A stretch of DNA of 64,000 nucleotides from positions 10,035,831 to 10,099,830 of the forward strand of contig CM066914.1 of NCBI GenBank assembly GCA_033964015.1, given 5' to 3'. Within the stretch, counting starts at the first letter, position 1. Every line of letters starts with the position of its first letter. Source of the stretch: Scolanthus callimorphus (lineage: Eukaryota > Cnidaria > Anthozoa > Actiniaria > Edwardsiidae). The notes under the pieces were generated by a model that did no database searches, had not been told where the DNA came from, and saw only the letters and a list, made by a program, of their open reading frames with translations. Positions 12,895 through 24,726 of the stretch are shown here, piece by piece. Made by a program: the position numbers and the translations under genes.

Positions 12895-13725
12895 CTCTCA
12901 ACGGCTCTGTATTAATTCTCGCGCATGCGTCAATGGCTGTCACGAGAGCTTCCCTGCGAGGTGACACGAGCCAGGGAGCTCTTGGTTCGAAAATGGGCGC
13001 GTAGCGGAATAAGAGGACGCGTAACAATGACAGACGGTTCGCCAAATAATAGACAGCAAGCAGTCTAGCTCTACTACCATTTAGCAACATAACAGGGACC
13101 CTGCCTCGTACCCAGGCGCGTTCTAGTGATTTTCGAGGCGAGAGCGACTGGGAGCGAGCTGGCGCGAAAGGCATCATGGGAAGGAACGAAACGTCCCCAA
13201 GATGCATTGCGCGCTCGCTACCAGAAAACTCGCAAGAGGCTTTTCTCTCTGTTTCTACCAAATAGAGACGCCTAGGGACGAGGCAGACAGGGACCTGGTG
13301 CCAGCCACCGACGCATGCGTAAAGGAAAATGGTGGTTTTATACCTCACAATCACTTTTAGAGCGTTCAAGTCGAAGGCAAGAAGACTAGGCAACGAATGC
13401 CAGTGTTATTTTGACAGATACGTTTTTATAAAGCGAGATTAAGCTACTTTTATGTACGCGTGCGCGCCATTTCAGCCAATCAGCGAAGGACCTCAAATGG
13501 ATGTCACCAGAGCCTCCCCTCCGAGGCGACGAGCCGCGGGAGCACTGGGTTCGAGAATGATTCGCGGAAAGTTCTTTTGAACATTGGGGCATGCGCAGAG
13601 AGGTGTTTCTCTCAACTGCTCTGTATCAAATCTCGCGCATGCGTCAACAGATCAGTGGCTGTCACCAGAGCCTCCCCCGCGAGGAGACGAGCCGTGGAGC
13701 TCGATCTGGGTTCGACAATGTATGA
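12895..13725. repeat. Cluster of three related repeat copies (CTCGCGCATGCGTCA family)
   Basis: Three copies, at about 12895-12995, 13480-13560 and 13600-13720, share CTCTGTAT(C/T)AA, TCTCGCGCATGCGTCA, GGCTGTCAC(C/G)AGAGC and GAGG(A/T)GAC(A)CGAGCC in order. The same family recurs at 56415-56850 in both orientations. Mixed orientations and local palindromes suggest a non-autonomous DNA element; ends and target duplication could not be fixed. Confidence 0.6.
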
Positions 13726-13726
13726 T

Positions 13727-13925
13727 GTCATAAGCTATGCTGTGTTGCGAGCATGCGCATCTTCTCAAAAGTCAAGCAAGTGTCCCACATCCATTTGGTT
13801 GGCCGCTTTAAGGACGCGACACAGGTTGGGTTTTATGTTGTATTTGTAGATGATGTAACGTTTTGCCAGTGAACGCATGAGGCAAAACCGCGTCTCCGCC
13901 ATTTGATTATACATTAGAGTGGTCT
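13727..13925 (+). repeat. About 200-bp unit, first of a direct pair
   Basis: ATGATGTCATAAGCTAT, AGTGTCCCACATCCATT, GGCCGCTTTA and GACACAGGTTG occur in the same order and spacing as in 14411-14620, at clearly diverged identity. Both end near a CCATTTG word. They read as two copies of one dispersed repeat or an old segmental duplication. Confidence 0.65.
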
Positions 13926-14410
13926 ACACTACAAATGCTGTGTGGCATGCGCCATTATGTTAAATGATGGCCGCGGTAGTGACGGAAACTTTGCTTTGTG
14001 TACGCCACGTAGGAAAGAACGGGCTTCAAACAAGACTGCGTTCACAAATCGCACTCTCGCAGATTCTCTCACTTCTGCTCAACAGAGGGTCAAACGGTTT
14101 GTGGGATTCGTACACACGATTGTGTTCGTGAGTCAGACGCTCTACCATGCATTGAGCGAGGAGACCACATGCTCTACCCTGCTGGTAGGAGGCCTCTTCA
14201 GCTCAGCGAAAACAAGAGAAGAGGCCTCTTCTGCCAGCAGGGTACACGAAATCTTGTGATGGCGATCAATCTTGATGTGACACGCGGCTAAACTGATCAG
14301 CACTATTATAGGGTTCCCGCGTGTTCAGGCTTTCAAAATTCCAAGACCTTTCAAGGACCCGTTGGGACCCTGTATTAAATTATTTTTTACAACACTTCAG
14401 AGACGCTCCA

Positions 14411-14620
14411 GGGTGATGTCATAAGCTATACTGTGCTGTGCGCATGCGAAGTTTTTTCAACAGTCAATGAAGTGTCCCACATCCATTAGCCTGGCCGCTT
14501 TATAGACTCCACACAGGTTGAGCTACATGTAAAAGTTAATAGACGCACAATACGTTTAGCCAGTGATCGCAAGTGAGGCTAAACATCGTCCGTGCCATTT
14601 GCCACCATTTGTATATGGTG
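14411..14620 (+). repeat. About 200-bp unit, second of a direct pair
   Basis: Diverged direct copy of 13727-13925: GTGATGTCATAAGCTATA, AGTGTCCCACATCCATT, GGCCGCTTTATAGAC, ACACAGGTTG and CCATTTG in order. Confidence 0.65.
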
Positions 14621-15810
14621 TAAGCATGCATGGCGCTATTCTGATATTGCTAATTTGCAGACGGTATTATAATGTTGTGGTCGACGCATCATTTCTATGT
14701 TGCTGTGTGTGAAAGGCAATATTAAGCTGTACGACAGACCGCGTTATTGCTGTGGGCTACGTTTAGGTGAGCCCTTGGTGCACAGCACAATCGTGATTAT
14801 AACAAAGAGATCACGATGAGATATGAATGTGGAATCGTTATCAGTAGCCTACTGTAGTGTGCCTCAGTCGGCGTCATACGAAATTGAGTTTTCAGAACCC
14901 ACATGGATAACTTTGAACGCAAAGTGTAAGTATAACTTAATGGTTAGGGGTGGGTGGTCGGTGGGGCGGCAACCCACTAGCTCATGGAGGCAGAAAATCT
15001 GAAGTCTATCAAACATATTTTGGCGCCATTATAGCCACTCCATCTCGGTCTTGATGTTTATGAAAGAAAACGTCTTTCGCAGTTGTCTAACAACACTAAG
15101 ATTTCAAGATCAATTTCAAGATCACAAGATTTGAAGATCATAAAATCCCTTTCATCCTCTTACACAATGCGGTGATAATAAAGAGACTGAACAACCAGAT
15201 TTAGCAAACTACTTTATGAACAATATATCTTTATATATCTGTACACAACACTTTACACTGCATCGCGGTTCACGTGCAGAATAAGTCACTCCATCTCACG
15301 CTTCTGTCGGCGGGACCTGTGGCAGAACTACCACGTGACTAGGTGGTCGCGAAGCTGATTGGTCCTCCGTCTTGTACGGGTCATTCTGGTACACCTCGCT
15401 CACACTCTCGACTGTGGTACTCTTGGACATACTGAGTCGAAGAGAAACGAAGCAAATAAGGTTAGTCGCTGTTGTCCTCGATGCTCATGTGAGAGAGACC
15501 ATCACAAAACTTCACATGAGCATCAAAGTTTCAGTAACTTTAATTGAGAATTTCTTATATATTTCCAAGTCTAAACCTTGCCCCATACATCCAATCATAC
15601 AACTCGATATAAACCCTGTAATAATTATGTTGCAGTCCACAAAAACAGATCTCATTCACCTGTGACTGGTGTTTCTCGAGCCCGAATGAGCCGCCTCATG
15701 GGCTTATAATTCAGAGGCCATACCGGAGAGCAAGAGGAATAATTGTTTTAGTCAAATCCAACTAGTAGGCTAATTTCTCTAGGAAAATGGGGCGGCAAAA
15801 TTTGCGTACT

Positions 15811-16684
15811 AGAGCAGATTTCGTATGACTGTGAAAAGTGCCGCGGCACGGCACGGATCCTGTCCTGTTGTATAGATACGGAGTGAAATCGCCTAGCCGC
15901 GGCACGGCACGGATCCTGTCCTGTTGTATAGATACGGAGTGAAATCGCCTAGCCGCGGCACGGCACGGATCCCGTCCTGCTGTATAGATACGGAGTGAAA
16001 TCGCCTAGCCGCGGCACGGCACGGATCCTGTCCTGCTGTATAGATACGGAGTGAAATCGCCTAGCCGCGGCACGGCACGGATCCCGTCCTGCTGTATAGA
16101 TACGGAGTGAAATCGCCTAGCCGCGGCACGGCACGGATCCTGTCCTGCTGTATAGATACGGAGTGAAATCGCCTAGTCGCGGCACGGCACGGATCCTGTC
16201 CTGCTGTATAGATACGGAGTGAAATCGCCTAGTCGCGGCACGGCACGGATCCTGTCCTGCTGTATAGATACGGAGTGAAATCGCCTAGCCGCGGCACGGC
16301 ACGGATCCTGTCCTGCTGTACAGATACGGAGTGAAATCGCCTAGTCGCGGCACGGCACGGATCCTGTCCTGCTGTATAGATACGGAGTGAAATCGCCTAG
16401 CCGCGGCACGGCACGGATCCTGTCCTGCTGTATAGATACGGAGTGAAATCGCCTAGCCGCGGCACGGCACGGATCCTGTCCTGCTGTATAGATACGGAGT
16501 GAAATCGCCTAGCCGCGGCACGGCACGGATCCTGTCCTGCTGTATAGATACGGAGTGAAATCGCCTAGCCGCGGCACGGCACGGATCCTGTCCTGCTGTA
16601 TAGATACGGAGTGAAATCGCCTAGCCGCGGCACGACACAATAACTTTGTCGCGGCACTTTTCACAGTCATACAAAATCCTCTCT
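15811..16684. mobile_element. Inverted-repeat element enclosing a 56-bp tandem array
   Basis: The array at 15841-16624 is bracketed by inverted repeats: GTATGACTGTGAAAAGTGCC on the left, its exact reverse complement on the right, extending outward as AGAGCAGATTTC versus AGAGAGGATTTT. The arms therefore belong to an element that carries the array as cargo. No coding sequence and no clear target duplication were found. Confidence 0.7.
15841..16624 (+). repeat. Minisatellite, 14 copies of a 56-bp unit
   Basis: Fourteen head-to-tail copies with no length variation, starting CCGCGGCACGGCACGGATCC and ending GAAATCGCCTAG, followed by a partial unit. Variation is limited to a few positions (GTTG/GCTG, CCG/TCG, CCTG/CCCG), and the first two units share the GTTG variant, so the array spread recently from its ends. 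Confidence 0.95.
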
Positions 16685-16767
16685 AAACTCTTTAACTCCC
16701 CTGTTTTCTCCTGAAAAATGGCCTATGAAACTCCAGAAGGAGTAGGAATATTTCATCGTTAGAACTC

Positions 16768-19700
16768 TTACTTGTCGCAGGCGTCCTGGTCCAAATGTTC
16801 GGGTAACGCAGGCGTGGGGCGGTCCTCAGTGAAAGGCGTCTCGGGCGCGATCTCTGATAGAAAAATAAACATTGTCGGTGTCAAGTACTAAGAGGGTACA
16901 AAGATAAGTATATACACTGATCTTCAGGTCCACCTGAGATGCATTTTAACCGACAGTAACTGACAATAGGAGCTGTTTTTGTTATTTTTGCCATTTTGTT
17001 ATGGTAGACATTGTCATCTGTGTCATTATTTAGCGGATAGAAATTGATGCTTTCCGAAGTTTAGCAAACTACTGACCCGCATTCAAGCCTTTTCCCTCTA
17101 GAATTCGCCCAAAGCCTTCTACTCTTCCAGGTCGGATAGCAGGCTACAAAGAAGAAGCATTGCATACGAAAGTAAACTTGGAAAGTGTTTTGGGGGTAAG
17201 GGGAAGGAGGATGGGTTAGTCGAGGAGATGGGAGAGGTCAGGGGAAGTGGAGGGGGGAAAGAGGGAGAGGGAAAAAGAATGGAGGAATTGAGGAGGGAAG
17301 GGAAGGGAAGGGAAGGGAAGGGAAGGGAAGGGAAGGGAAGGGAAGGGAAGGGAAGGGAAGGGAAGGGAAGGGAAGGGAAGGGAAGGGAAGGGAAGGGAAG
17401 GGAAGGGAAGGGAAGGGAAGGGAAGGGAAGGGAAGGGAAGGGAAGGGAAGGGAAGGGAAGGGAAGGGAAGGGAAGGGAAGGGAAGGCTTACCAATGTTCT
17501 GAACGTTTTCGATGGTCGGTGTGGAGTGTGAAGAGGTATAACTGCAGGTCCATTACTCTGTAGGCATAACAACACGCACTGAATTACTCACTCATGAACA
17601 ATAACAAATCCATGGAAAAACTCCATGGTGACGCACAGAAGGTCAAAGATCCACTTACAGCGTAAACTACAGCTGCGTGTTGTAGTCTGGCGGCTTGTCT
17701 CTGTAGAGAGGTCCTCAAAAAGCTCTCGTCTCGCAGCGCATGCATACTGTTGTGAAAAACAATGGTGTTATCGTATTACCCTCATGAATACGTTGTCGAT
17801 CCATTTGCGGGGTGTTTCTTATTCCACCTTATTCCTTAAAAGTTTCCGAAAAACATGTGCGTAAGTGGACTAGAACAGAGTCATGGAGGGCAGGAGTTTC
17901 TGGTCTTTCTGCTAAGAATCGTGGCGCGCGCATTATCTTTTTAGACGCTGTTCGACTCCGCCTTGGCCGATAGGCTGGTCCACAAGAAAAAAGAGGTATG
18001 ATCATTCTAAGTGAACAAGAATGCAGTTACTGAGTTGCTGTAACGTACGTTTGTTGTAGAATGGTGACCTTCATTTCCCACATCTTGTTTGCACGCTCAA
18101 GTTCCTTCTGTAACCTGGACATAACATGTAGCATTAAATTTGTATCAGACTGTTTTTGAAACACATAAATTTACGTATTCATTTTTTGCCACCACAGACC
18201 TTATAATTTCAGCTTTTTGCTTCTTTTCTAATTTCTGCAGTTTTTTCAGTAAGTCGTCCTTCTCGCTTTCTCCTAAAGGCTCTTTTTCCTAAAGTGAACA
18301 AAGCATAAAACAGAGGGGAAGCACTCTTAGTAGATGTGAACACCAGTTCAAAATCCGCGAGTTGGGACTGGAACTTTCACTTCGATACTCTAAGGGGGGG
18401 GGGGGGGGGGGGGGGGGGTTCCTACGGGCAGCTCACACAGTAAGATTGCGCACAATCCACCATTTCATTTATAGGAGCGCGTGCACTTGTCAGTTAAGAA
18501 AATTACCTTGACATGTTCGAAAAACTACCAGGACGCAGCGGTTGCCTTCTTTACCCTTTTATTTAGCAAATTTATCGCACCTGCTTAGGATTGATCATTA
18601 GCAAGATTCGCCACGACAAAGCTGACACACTAGATCAAGTTTTACAGAGTTGCGAAGGCTTGCATGACCAAACTACTGCTTACACATCGCTTTTTTTTAC
18701 AAAACGAGAAGTGAGCCACTTCTATCTAAATATTTTCAACACAGTATTTTTTTACACGTTCTTACCTCTTATGCATCACTGCATAAAATAATTCATAAGC
18801 CAAATTTTGATATGTTGCCTTCCAGAAGCAATGAAAACATTGAAAACTATTATATCATATTAGAAAATAAAGAAAACGTTATTGGGGAGTAATGATAAAA
18901 GGATTGCACGGCATCTTACCAGCAGAGAGGGCCGATATGACTTGTAACTGACGGCAGCCTATGATGGTGCAATTACGTGCAAGTGCATAACACATATAAT
19001 ACAGTTAGTACACAACACAGTGCAGGGGGGAGTTCTGACACTGCCTGCATACTACCTACCTAGTCCCATGCGTACTTGTCTGTCTGCCTGTGATACCTGG
19101 TCAAGTGCTAGTGGGTGTAGTGCAGGGGCGTAGCTGGGGGCTGGGGGGGTCCTGGGGTGCATGTGACCTCCCCTTCCAGTAAACATTAAGAAAAAATCAG
19201 TAAGCTGGAAAGGGGCACCATGCATTTGTACAGATGTGATCCCCCCTCTCAAATCCTGGCTACGCCCCTGTAGTGCATGCAGGTAGCCATTACCCTTAGA
19301 GTAGCCTGATTGTCAGCTGCTGCTCACGAGTACGTTAGCACTTTGAAGGTAGAAAGTGTAACCTACTCTACCATAGTGACAGGGAATCAGGCTGAAACTG
19401 TAGCTCGAAACCTTGAGGAAGAACAGACCCTCAACTAAAACCTCAGAGTCTCAGTTTGGGACATTGGAATTCCATTTTTCTTGGGACCGAGTCTTGAGCT
19501 CTCAGTTAACCTAAAAATACCTACTTCTTGGCACCATAACACATGCAGTACAACATGAAATCACTACACCTTTTTCCTGCACTTTCCTTGCAACTGTTTA
19601 CTAGAACTCAAGAAGTCAAGCTGACAGCATGGTTTCTATTTTCTTCGGTTTTCTTCTTTACTTCTGCCCTGGCAGTTACGAGAACTTTGTAACTACTCTT

Positions 19701-22700
19701 TGGAAGTTTAAAATTTTCAATCTTTTTGTGGAAAACTGTTACCTTAGCTTTCAAACTCTGAGCCAATTTTTCCTGTTCAAGTCTGTGTTGATTCTTAAGA
19801 CTTTCTTGATGAAGCCTCTTCATTTCCTCAACTTGTTTTTGCGAATCAGCCAGAACCTGAAGAGAAAACAAGCCATTATTATAATCTAAATACTATTGGC
19901 AAAATGGGGCACACTTTTTTATTTCGATTTTATATTTTTATTAGTTATTTTTCACTTCTATGAGTGGTCCAGGATTTTAATGAAAATCATGTTTTTAGAA
20001 TATATGAATCTGCATTTTATGCTCCCAAAGTTTTTCATTTCTCAAATTAACCTGTTTTATAGTAATTATCAGCAATTTATATTGACTTAATTATTATTAT
20101 TCAATAATTATTATTTAAGGACCATTTGCATTTAAACTTTACTCAGTTCTGGTTTCTTTTCTAAGTGTTATCAATATTAATGATTTAAACTTATCCACTA
20201 ACATATCTTGGAGAATAGTTGTTCTTGGATGGCCTCTGAAAGGAGATGTGGCACCATGGATTAGAAAGATTGGCCATTGTAATTTAAATTATATGTGAAG
20301 TTTTAACAAGTTTAAAGATAGACAGTTTGAATTAGACCATTTTATCATTTTATCTGTCTGTCTGGCAGTATGTCTGTCTGGCAGTATGTCTGTCTGTCTA
20401 ATTCATAATGTTCACTCTAATTTAAAATCTTCACTTCTTTTTCTAAACACCTTTCAAAATAAAATAATCCATCCATCAATCAACCAATCAATCTGTCTGT
20501 CTGAATGCTATAAAATGTAATATTGTGTCGAAGTAGTCATGTCTTACATGTTTCTTTGTCTCCTGGATTCGTGTCTCCATCTCATTCTGCAAAGCCAACC
20601 TCTGCCTCTCCATCTAAACAAGACAACTATGTAAGATAGACCTGCAGTCATAGTTAATAGTGGTGGGATATTTTTTCATTGGACCCTGAAGATGACTTCC
20701 GCACAGGTTGTTGAAACGTCAGTTCACCAACAACAACAACAACCAATTACTGCTTGAAAAAATGCACCATCGTTCCATTGAAGCAAATGAACAATGCTGC
20801 CTTTACATTCTGACCCATATAAGTAGTATACAATTAGACCATATAATTTATTTGAGATACCTCTCCCTTTAATCTGTTTCGTTCTTGTTCTCCACTCAAC
20901 ACAGCATCTGAGAGCTCTTTCTTCAACTAAAATACAAAACACTTCAGGAGTTTAGTTCATTCTTTTTACTCCAGAGTATGGATTATAAGCAATGGCAGGG
21001 CCAAAGGCTGCATGGTCTGTTTTTTTGACAAATCAATGGAATTGGCAAGAACAGTTGCATATTTCAAGATTTTATAGCAGCTGCAAATGACTTCCTGCAA
21101 CTTTATCCAAGAAATTTGTTATGTCCTACAAAATTGGAGTGAGTGAGCATATACTCAACGTCATAGTGATATACGTCATATACTCAACTATTCCAATACG
21201 TACCTGGGTAACTCTGTGCCTTTCTTGCTGTACTTGTTCATTCAGGTCTTCCAGGTCAGAATCTGTAAGAGATCAGGACTCATAAAGTTATATGCAGGTG
21301 AACAGCAAATAAGAATCTGAATAACAACAGCTGCACTTTCTGTAATGTATATTACGAATGATATGTTGTTTAAATAATATGTCACTTTTCCTGTTGATAT
21401 CTTCCAGCTAAAGTGCAGAAAGATGACTGCAAAGCTGAAAGCCTATCTTCTCCTTGAAAACACTCACTTACTAAGCCTTCTGTTCTCGTTCTCTTTATCC
21501 TCCAGCTCTGTAATGGCATCCTCCAGCTTGGCTTCAAGCTTAACAATCTCATCTCGTAAATCATAGATTTCAGGGTCTGTGGCTGAGCTGCTCGGTGATG
21601 GTATTCTATCCATGGCTTCACGGACCTGAGCATCGGCTCTTTCTTGTGCTTCTCTCATTTGCATTCTCATCATTTCAAGTAGTGATTCTTGCTGCTGATT
21701 TGCTTTCTGTTTTGCTTCTTCCTCCTCTTGGGCTTTTTTGAGTTTTTCAGCATGTCTTGCACTTTCTTGCTTTCTTTTCTTGCTATAATACATCTGATGG
21801 TTACCACAAGTAATTCAATTCAGACAAAATAAATCTTACCAGAAAACAGCAAAGTACAATAAAAACTCAGAGGGTTCTAATCTACCTTGTGTTGACTAGA
21901 GATTTCACTGATTGCATCTGCCAATTGTTGTCTGTAACTCCTACGCACAACTTGTATTCTCTGTAAAAAAAGAAATTTATAAAACTTCTACCAACAATTA
22001 AGCCATACATTATAAAACATTTGACAGACAAAGATGAACAAACAAGCTAAAAAATACAATAAACATAAAAAATGACAAACTAATAAGTAGTAAATGTGTA
22101 CTGTACCTCTTGATGAACTTTTTCCAAATCTAGGATCCTGTCATTTACTCTACAATAGCTATCAATTCAAAAATGTATTAATTTAGCTGAATACTAATTG
22201 ATATCAACTAGGTTAATTTTTTAGCTTCAAGCAACAAACTTACAGGTCAAGAGCTCGTTCTTGCATCTTGTTCTCATAATCTGCTTGAAGAACATGTTTT
22301 GCATAATGAAGACTTCTCTTCAAATTTTCAACTTCCTGCAAAGGTCATGGAACATTTTTTAATGTCAATAACTGCATTACAATATTATGAAGGCACTTCA
22401 CTTCAATTTTAGAGTCAAACATAAGTTGATTTACATTTACTCCTCTCGCCTACTCTGGCACAGATACTGTAAGTGTTAAAACTCACCTGTACCAAATCTT
22501 GTAAAACATGGGTCATTTCTTTCAACTGGATCACTTCAGACACTTCTGTTTGTGAGGATCTATCTTGGCTGAAGTAACCAACCCGAAGTTGATCTGCTAT
22601 AGAAGGCCTGGTAATTGAGTCATAATAAATGTAATCAAATACATGTTCATGGCACACAGCTTGATGCATGCACTTAGTGGGGCCATGTTACCTGCATTAT

Positions 22701-23927
22701 CATTTAATCCCTTATAACCCATTAACTTTTAATAGGAGATAGAACTGTATCATGCAGAGACTGGGATTCCCAGGAGGGTACTTGGATATAAAAATGATGG
22801 GGGGGTCCGACAGAGCTCCAAATTTCATACCCAAAAATATACCTGAGCCATAAATTTGATACCCAAAAAAATACCTGCTCCCAAAATTTGATACCCAAAA
22901 AAATACCCAACTTTTTAAGCTTCTCGTGTTACAAAGAGTAATTGTCTTTTTCTTTGCTTGTCTTCACCTGTTTCCCGGAAATAGCTTTAGCTTGAGGCAG
23001 TATCTTGATAATCTAGCCTGTCAGATGTTTCAACCCAAAAAAAAATACCCGCAGATTTTTCAAACCCCCAAAAAATACCTGGTAGAATTTTCAACCCAAA
23101 AAAAATACTTTTACTAGAAATTTCATACCCAAAAAAATACGTCCCCCCCCCCCATCATTTTTATATCCAAGTACCGCCCCTGGGCTGGGATTTGATATCA
23201 AACATATCCTGTGGGCAATAATGTACCTGTATGTCCAAGGGCAAACACAATGAAAATGCCTATGTGTGATTTCTCCTACATGAAAGCTCAATATCTTGAA
23301 TAAGAATGACATGAAAGAACATCACCTTACACTACCTACAAGTTTTCATCAGCATAGCTTTTGAATTTTTGACAAACATGTTTGACAAAGGTAATAAAAT
23401 GACAGAATTCATTTTTGCTGAAAATGTTCTCGGCATGTTGAACTGTTTCACGCCAGCCTAAGGCCAGTAACTTATCCCTGTAATGCTTATTGTCTGCTGT
23501 CAACAGCTGTACATAGACTGATTGTCAGCGCAGGCAACACTCCAATATTAAACAGTTTAGCTTGAATAACACTTCTTTATAGTCATTTTCATTATTCGAT
23601 ATTGTTTCCAGGTCATAAAAAATATTAGTTGTAATAAATTGTCTATGTTGATATTCAATGACAGCCATTAAAATGGGCTGTTAAAATCAATTCTATTATA
23701 ATTTCTCTTCATAACAAAGCAAACTTCCCGCCTTCACTTTACCTGTACTCTTCAACTTCGAGGGCAAATGGAGAATACGCATCTAGAGTTTTCGATCCTT
23801 GAGGGCTTTGAACATAGAGTGGAGATGATAAATTTGATACTTCTTCAGACTTTAACTCTCGTATAGCAGGATGTTCTATGGATTTTAGCGACCTAGTCGC
23901 CGAATCTCTTTCAGTGTTGTCCGCCAT
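16768..23927 (-). CDS. C10orf67: C10orf67-like coiled-coil protein
   Basis: Fifteen exons join in phase: 23743-23927 (ATG, MADNTERD), 22487-22607, 22244-22335, 22107-22149, 21886-21960, 21472-21793, 21204-21262, 20861-20926, 20548-20613, 19662-19856, 18200-18288, 18049-18114, 17659-17746, 17492-17557 and 16768-16851 (TAA), about 538 residues. A further in-phase 39-nt exon is possible at 18920-18958. Residues 64-100 (IADQLRVGYFSQDRSSQTEV) and RILDLEKVHQE..RRSYRQQLADAISE resemble the N-terminal DUF4709 block of vertebrate C10orf67. The rest is near-continuous coiled coil (KLKKAQEEEEAKQK, IYDLRDEIVKLEAKLEDAI), then a conserved-looking NKMWEMKVTILQQTMHALRDE stretch and an acidic tail. Function is not established for the family. 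The last acceptor is ambiguous (CAG or CAGAG). No frame break is seen. Confidence 0.8.
17293..17486 (+). repeat. (GGGAA)n microsatellite, about 39 copies
   Basis: An uninterrupted GGGAA pentamer run starting four bases from the 5' splice site of the C10orf67-like exon 17492-17557. In the transcript it reads (TTCCC)n, a long pyrimidine tract immediately after the donor; the plus strand is a run of G-triplets able to form G-quadruplexes. Its length is likely polymorphic. Confidence 0.97.
18920..18958 (-). other. Possible 39-nt cassette exon of the C10orf67-like gene
   Basis: A TAG acceptor and a GTAAGA donor enclose 13 codons (AAVSYKSYRPSLL) in phase 0 between the exons at 19662 and 18200, which already join in phase 0. 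It could be skipped or included without a frame change. Confidence 0.4.
19123..19270. mobile_element. 148-bp MITE, CAGGGGCGTAGC ends, 5-bp duplication
   Basis: The ends are CAGGGGCGTAGCTGG and, inverted, CAGGGGCGTAGCCAGG; TAGTG flanks both sides. It lies in an intron of the C10orf67-like gene. Same family as 24727-24880 and 55641-55816. Confidence 0.8.
20686..20720 (+). other. Candidate minimal hammerhead ribozyme motif
   Basis: CTGAAGA matches the CUGANGA box exactly; it is followed by a weak stem-loop (ACTTCC..GGTTGT), then GAAAC and the triplet GTC. This order matches the short type I hammerheads of Penelope-like elements. Stem pairing is imperfect, so it may be inactive. A (CAA)n stretch follows. 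It lies in an intron of the C10orf67-like gene on the opposite strand. Confidence 0.4.
22769..23184. mobile_element. 416-bp MITE with 8-bp duplication CTGGGATT (hAT-like)
   Basis: The ends are inverted (CCCAGGAGGGTACTTGGATA left; CCCAGGGGCGGTACTTGGAT right arm inverted) and continue through TATAAAAATGATGGGGGGG. Exact copies of CTGGGATT flank the element, the 8-bp duplication expected of hAT transposons. The interior holds about seven copies of AT(A)CCCAAAAAAATAC, an internal tandem-like structure. It sits in intron 1 of the C10orf67-like gene. Confidence 0.85.
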
Positions 23928-24340
23928 CTTGATTTTCTCGGCCTTGGTAACCGCTGCATGCAGTGTAAACAATAAACCGGCATGCATTGCGCAATCATAC
24001 AGCAACACAGGGATCCCGGAAGGAGTGTGCACCTGTGCGACCAGTGTGAGTTGTGACCTGTGAGCAACTGACTTGAAATCAAATTAAAAGATAATTGCTC
24101 CTTGATTATTTAACGATTGGTATGTCTTCTTTACTGGCTTTAAGCCCTTTCCGAGCGTACTCAATTTAAAAAAAAAGTTTTTCGAGAGTTTTCGGAAATT
24201 TTTCAAGAGTTTTCGGAAATATCCTACAAGGCCTCACTTCACTTTCTCATGAGAGAACAGACTCTTAAATAAACTTCGGAAATACAAGTCTAAGCAAAAA
24301 CAAATACTAAAAGTGTAGCCCAAATTTGCGGCAACTTCAA

Positions 24341-24637
24341 TTACCACTGTATGCATTGCTACGCGACCTCAAAATTTACTGTTGCGATGGGCGATTGGCG
24401 TTTTTTAGCTCAGTCACTCAAACCAAAACGTTTGAATTTGGCTACTTCAGTGGGTCGAGCTGATTGCAAAATCAACTAAAGATTGTAAGCAGGGACGTGT
24501 GAAGAAAGTTATCCTTTGGCTTTCTGGCCTAGAATAATCAACTTTCTGGCTCAAGAAATTGACATTACAATTCCTTTGCTGAATCGCCAATCGCAACCGT
24601 GAATTTGAGGTCGCGTAGCAATGCATACGGTGGGTAA
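24341..24637. mobile_element. About 300-bp element with 50-bp inverted ends
   Basis: TGTATGCATTGCTACGCGAC and CTCAAAATTTAC..GCGATGG followed by CGATTGGCG on the left recur inverted at 24583-24637 (TCGCCAATCGCAACCGTGAA, TTTGAGGTCGCGTAGCAATG). A small MITE or foldback element; the flanking duplication is unclear. Confidence 0.7.
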
Positions 24638-24726
24638 AGGACATTGTAATGATGGGCGAGCATCTTTTTACATTTTTAGAACAACTCTCATCTCTCATTA
24701 AATTTGAGCTGTCGTCAGTCCCAAAA

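Larger units (their letters stand above)
11134..15810. other. Intergenic region upstream of the bHLH gene, repeat-rich, no gene seen
   Basis: From 11134 to about 12500 the sequence looks unique and non-coding and would hold the bHLH promoter; no convincing TATA box is seen. From 12560 onward it is mostly repeat-derived. At 14173-14245 an inverted repeat pairs ACCCTGCTGG..AGGAGGCCTCTTC with GAAGAGGCCTCTTC..CCAGCAGGGT. Another short inverted pair (GATGCTCATGTGA/TCACATGAGCATC) lies at about 15480-15523. Confidence 0.5.

Noticed and set aside
12743..13393. A 216-codon minus-strand open frame
   Set aside because: It runs across the CTCGCGCATGCGTCA repeat copies and has no family features; GC-rich repeats make long chance frames.
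15841..16624. Regular spaced repeats reminiscent of a CRISPR array
   Set aside because: Units are contiguous with no unique spacers, in a eukaryotic genome, without cas genes. The 27815-28314 array was rejected for the same reason.
17216..17575. Open frames of about 110-119 codons on both strands (GREGKGREGK and PFPSLPFPSL repeats)
   Set aside because: Pure translation of the (GGGAA)n run; a real exon with splice signals lies beside it in another frame.
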